Shown: piece after piece, positions 24,573 to 28,168 of the stretch
Numbering within the stretch: the first letter of the stretch is position 1
How the letters are laid out: each line of letters starts with the position of its first letter
Assembly (NCBI GenBank): GCA_031556335.1
Contig: JAVBTE010000093.1
Coordinates: 1 to 28,168 of the forward strand
DNA: 28,168 nt
Direction of reading: 5' to 3'
Origin: Limiplasma sp031556335
GTDB lineage: Bacteria > Bacillota > Clostridia > Christensenellales > Aristaeellaceae
The notes under the pieces: generated by a model
The model's input: only the letters and a program-made list of their open reading frames with translations
The model's database searches: none
Told to the model about the DNA's origin: nothing
Translations under genes and position numbers: made by a program

Positions 24573-24581
24573 TGGTAGAAT
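24573..24581 (+). promoter_or_regulatory. Extended -10 promoter for the FIST-kinase pair
   Basis: TGGTAGAAT is an extended -10 (TGn plus TAGAAT). No good -35 lies 16-18 bases upstream, which is tolerable for extended -10 promoters. The 12 bases TAGAATGAGAAA recur at 8085-8096. Confidence 0.5.
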
Positions 24582-24707
24582 GAGAAATGTTTTGGAAGGA
24601 CCTCTCAAGCAGACCGTTCAGCCCTAGATCTCTTGATATGAAAAGCTCCATGACTCGAAACCGGCGAAAAACGCGGCCGGAAGAAATGTACCCGCTGATG
24701 TAACCGT

Positions 24708-24719
24708 TTGCCATGGCAA
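24708..24719. promoter_or_regulatory. Palindrome in the FIST leader
   Basis: TTGCCATGGCAA is a perfect 12-base palindrome about 50 bases before the FIST start codon. It could be an operator or a leader hairpin. No known regulator is assigned. Confidence 0.3.
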
Positions 24720-24768
24720 GGGCAGGCGGAAAATTGACAAAGGATCGCAATCAAACGGAGGAACACAA

Positions 24769-25917
24769 ATGCTTACCATGCTTACGGCCTATACCCTGGA
24801 AGCGGACGACGCCGCGTTTGCCCTGAACGACATCCTACGGCAGCTGGAGCCGGAAAAAAACCTGAAGGCCCATTCGGCCGGCATGCTGTTTTGCCACCCC
24901 GATTTCATGGAAAGCGGCGTGGCGCAGTCGATTGCCGATCAGTTGCCCTTTGATGTGATCGGTACCACCCTGCTGGCCAACATGGTAAGCGGGCTGGACG
25001 ATCCTTTGATGCTGTCCATCAGCGTGTTTACCAGCGACGATGTGGAGTTTACGTCCCTGTTCGCCGACGGGCTGGAGCAGCGGGAGGCCCTTACCCGGGG
25101 CTATGTGGAAGCCGCCAGGGGCAGGGACGGGGCACCGGGCCTCATCTTTACCCTGGTGCCCATGAAAATTTACGTGGGCGTGGAAACCCTGCTGATGCAC
25201 CTGGACGAGCTGACTGGAGGCGCGCCCATTTTCGGCGCCGTATCGGTGGACCATACCACGGACCTGTCCCGGTGCTACACCCTTCGCAACGGAGAAATGA
25301 GCAAGACCGGCATGGCCGCCCTCCTTTTGTGGGGCGATGTGAACCCCAGCTTTTACACCACCACCATGTCGGAAAAATATGTGCAAAAGCAGCGCGCCAT
25401 TATCACCAAGTCTCACGAGAATTTGCTGGAAGAAGTCAACGACATGCCCTTTATCCAATACCTGGAAAACATCGGCGTGTCCGGAAACGGGGCCCAGGAA
25501 CTGGCGGGGGTGCCCTTCATTGTGAACTACAACGACGGCACCCGGCCCGTGGCCCGGGGCATCCACACCGTAACCGAGGAGGGCTTCGCCTTTTGCAGCG
25601 GCCTGATGCCCTTAAACGGCACCTTGGCCATTGGCACTGTGGAGGAGAGCGACGTGCTGCGCATGACCGAAGAGGCCATGAAGGCCGCGCTGGCCTCGGG
25701 CAAGCGGGAGGGCTGCATCATGTTCCCCTGCGTATCCCATTTTCTGACCATGGGGATCAATGCCCAGCAGCAAAAGGAGATCGCGCTGGAGCTGATGCCC
25801 GGGGAGCTGCCCTTCATGTGGGGATATTCCGCCGGGGAAATCTGTCCGGTGTATGACGAGGCTGGAAAGCTGCACAACCGTTTCCACAGCTTCACCATGG
25901 TGATTTGTGTTTTCTAA
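24769..25917 (+). CDS. FIST-domain sensor protein
   Basis: 382 residues with the FIST N-terminal (about 25-215) and FIST C-terminal (about 220-365) domains. Recognisable parts are IGTTLLANMVSG, GGAPIFGAVSVD and the C-terminal WGYSAGEICPV, corresponding to the family's G-Y-S-x-G-E end. FIST proteins are predicted small-ligand sensors, perhaps for amino acids or NO-haem in some relatives, and often sit beside signal-transduction genes. GGAGGAAC lies 5 to 7 bases before the ATG. The kinase start is 26 bases downstream, so the two form one operon and very likely one pathway. No export signal, so it is cytoplasmic. Confidence 0.88.
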   Translation: MLTMLTAYTLEADDAAFALNDILRQLEPEKNLKAHSAGMLFCHPDFMESGVAQSIADQLPFDVIGTTLLANMVSGLDDPLMLSISVFTSDDVEFTSLFADGLEQREALTRGYVEAARGRDGAPGLIFTLVPMKIYVGVETLLMHLDELTGGAPIFGAVSVDHTTDLSRCYTLRNGEMSKTGMAALLLWGDVNPSFYTTTMSEKYVQKQRAIITKSHENLLEEVNDMPFIQYLENIGVSGNGAQELAGVPFIVNYNDGTRPVARGIHTVTEEGFAFCSGLMPLNGTLAIGTVEESDVLRMTEEAMKAALASGKREGCIMFPCVSHFLTMGINAQQQKEIALELMPGELPFMWGYSAGEICPVYDEAGKLHNRFHSFTMVICVF

Positions 25918-25943
25918 GGCCGCGAAAGGGAAGGGTGGGAACA

Positions 25944-28073
<2,130 letters not shown>

Positions 28074-28168
28074 GACGGGGATGGGGACGGAGGACGGGGA
28101 CGTGGGGGAGGGAGACCCAAAAACCCAACCCCGGGGCACGCCCCCGCAACCCCCCCAAAACACCCAGC
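28074..28168 (+). repeat. Dispersed G-rich hairpin element, cut by window end
   Basis: Directly after the kinase stop codon come GGGGATGGGGACGG and GGACGGGGACG units, then CCGGGGCACGCCCCCG followed by CAACCCC. This is the same order (G tract, then GGGG-NNN-CCCC hairpin, then ACCCC) as the copies at 10437-10633. Confidence 0.6.

Larger units (their letters stand above)
24509..24768. other. Leader region before the FIST gene
   Basis: No gene. It contains the promoter at 24573-24581, a hairpin CCGGC-N10-GCCGG (24661-24680) and the palindrome TTGCCATGGCAA (24708-24719), leaving an unusually long leader of about 180 bases. No riboswitch class could be matched by eye. No terminator is seen for the preceding operon. 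Confidence 0.5.

Noticed and set aside
24734..24739. TTGACA before the FIST gene as a -35
   Set aside because: The position of the -10 would fall on the ribosome binding site GGAGGA.
24600..24768. c-di-GMP or other riboswitch in the FIST leader
   Set aside because: Hairpins exist but none of the conserved sequence blocks of known classes could be matched by eye; a covariance-model scan would decide.

Overview
The window looks like a chromosomal segment of a GC-rich Gram-positive member of the Clostridia, probably a gut or anaerobic lineage. The evidence is strong AGGAGG-type ribosome binding sites, a Bce-type peptide-sensing and detoxification module, an anaerobe-style rubrerythrin, a QueH-type queuosine enzyme, CotH and Ig-like secreted proteins, and no outer-membrane genes. 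Genus cannot be fixed from the sequence. No rRNA, tRNA, CRISPR array, transposase or prophage gene was seen.

Layout. 1-7350 is mostly minus strand: a secreted CotH-family protein, then a Bce-type module (permease and ATPase in one unit, histidine kinase and response regulator in another) with a good candidate BceR operator at 5538-5576. 7366-8862 is plus strand: MscL with an added zinc ribbon, then a small secreted protein with a DPTL repeat stalk and an Ig-like end. 8863-11206 holds dispersed hairpin repeats, an unrecognised two-domain protein and queH. 11291-14417 is plus strand: a secreted BIG2-CHAP peptidoglycan hydrolase, rubrerythrin and a family 4 glycosyltransferase. A convergent opine-dehydrogenase-like gene follows at 14441-15517.

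The centrepiece is 15753-24508, a four-gene plus-strand operon. It encodes a lipoprotein with a degenerate von Willebrand A (MIDAS-like) site, a four-helix membrane protein, a 708-residue tubulin/FtsZ-like protein with a coiled coil, and a 1236-residue protein with a C-terminal actin/Hsp70-type ATPase domain. The last two overlap by ATGA. Two cytoskeletal-fold nucleotidases joined genetically to a membrane protein and an extracytoplasmic lipoprotein suggest an envelope-spanning machine of unknown purpose. A SigH-like promoter lies in front of it.

24769-28073 is a separate signalling pair: a FIST sensor protein and a soluble PAS hybrid histidine kinase with two receiver domains.

Several intergenic regions (window ends, 8878-8937, 10437-10633, 18635-18671) carry a recurring G-rich plus hairpin element. 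One copy appears to supply the C-terminal tail of QueH and another the ribosome binding site of the tubulin-like gene. Promoters recognised by eye often have an extended -10 (TGnTAnnnT).
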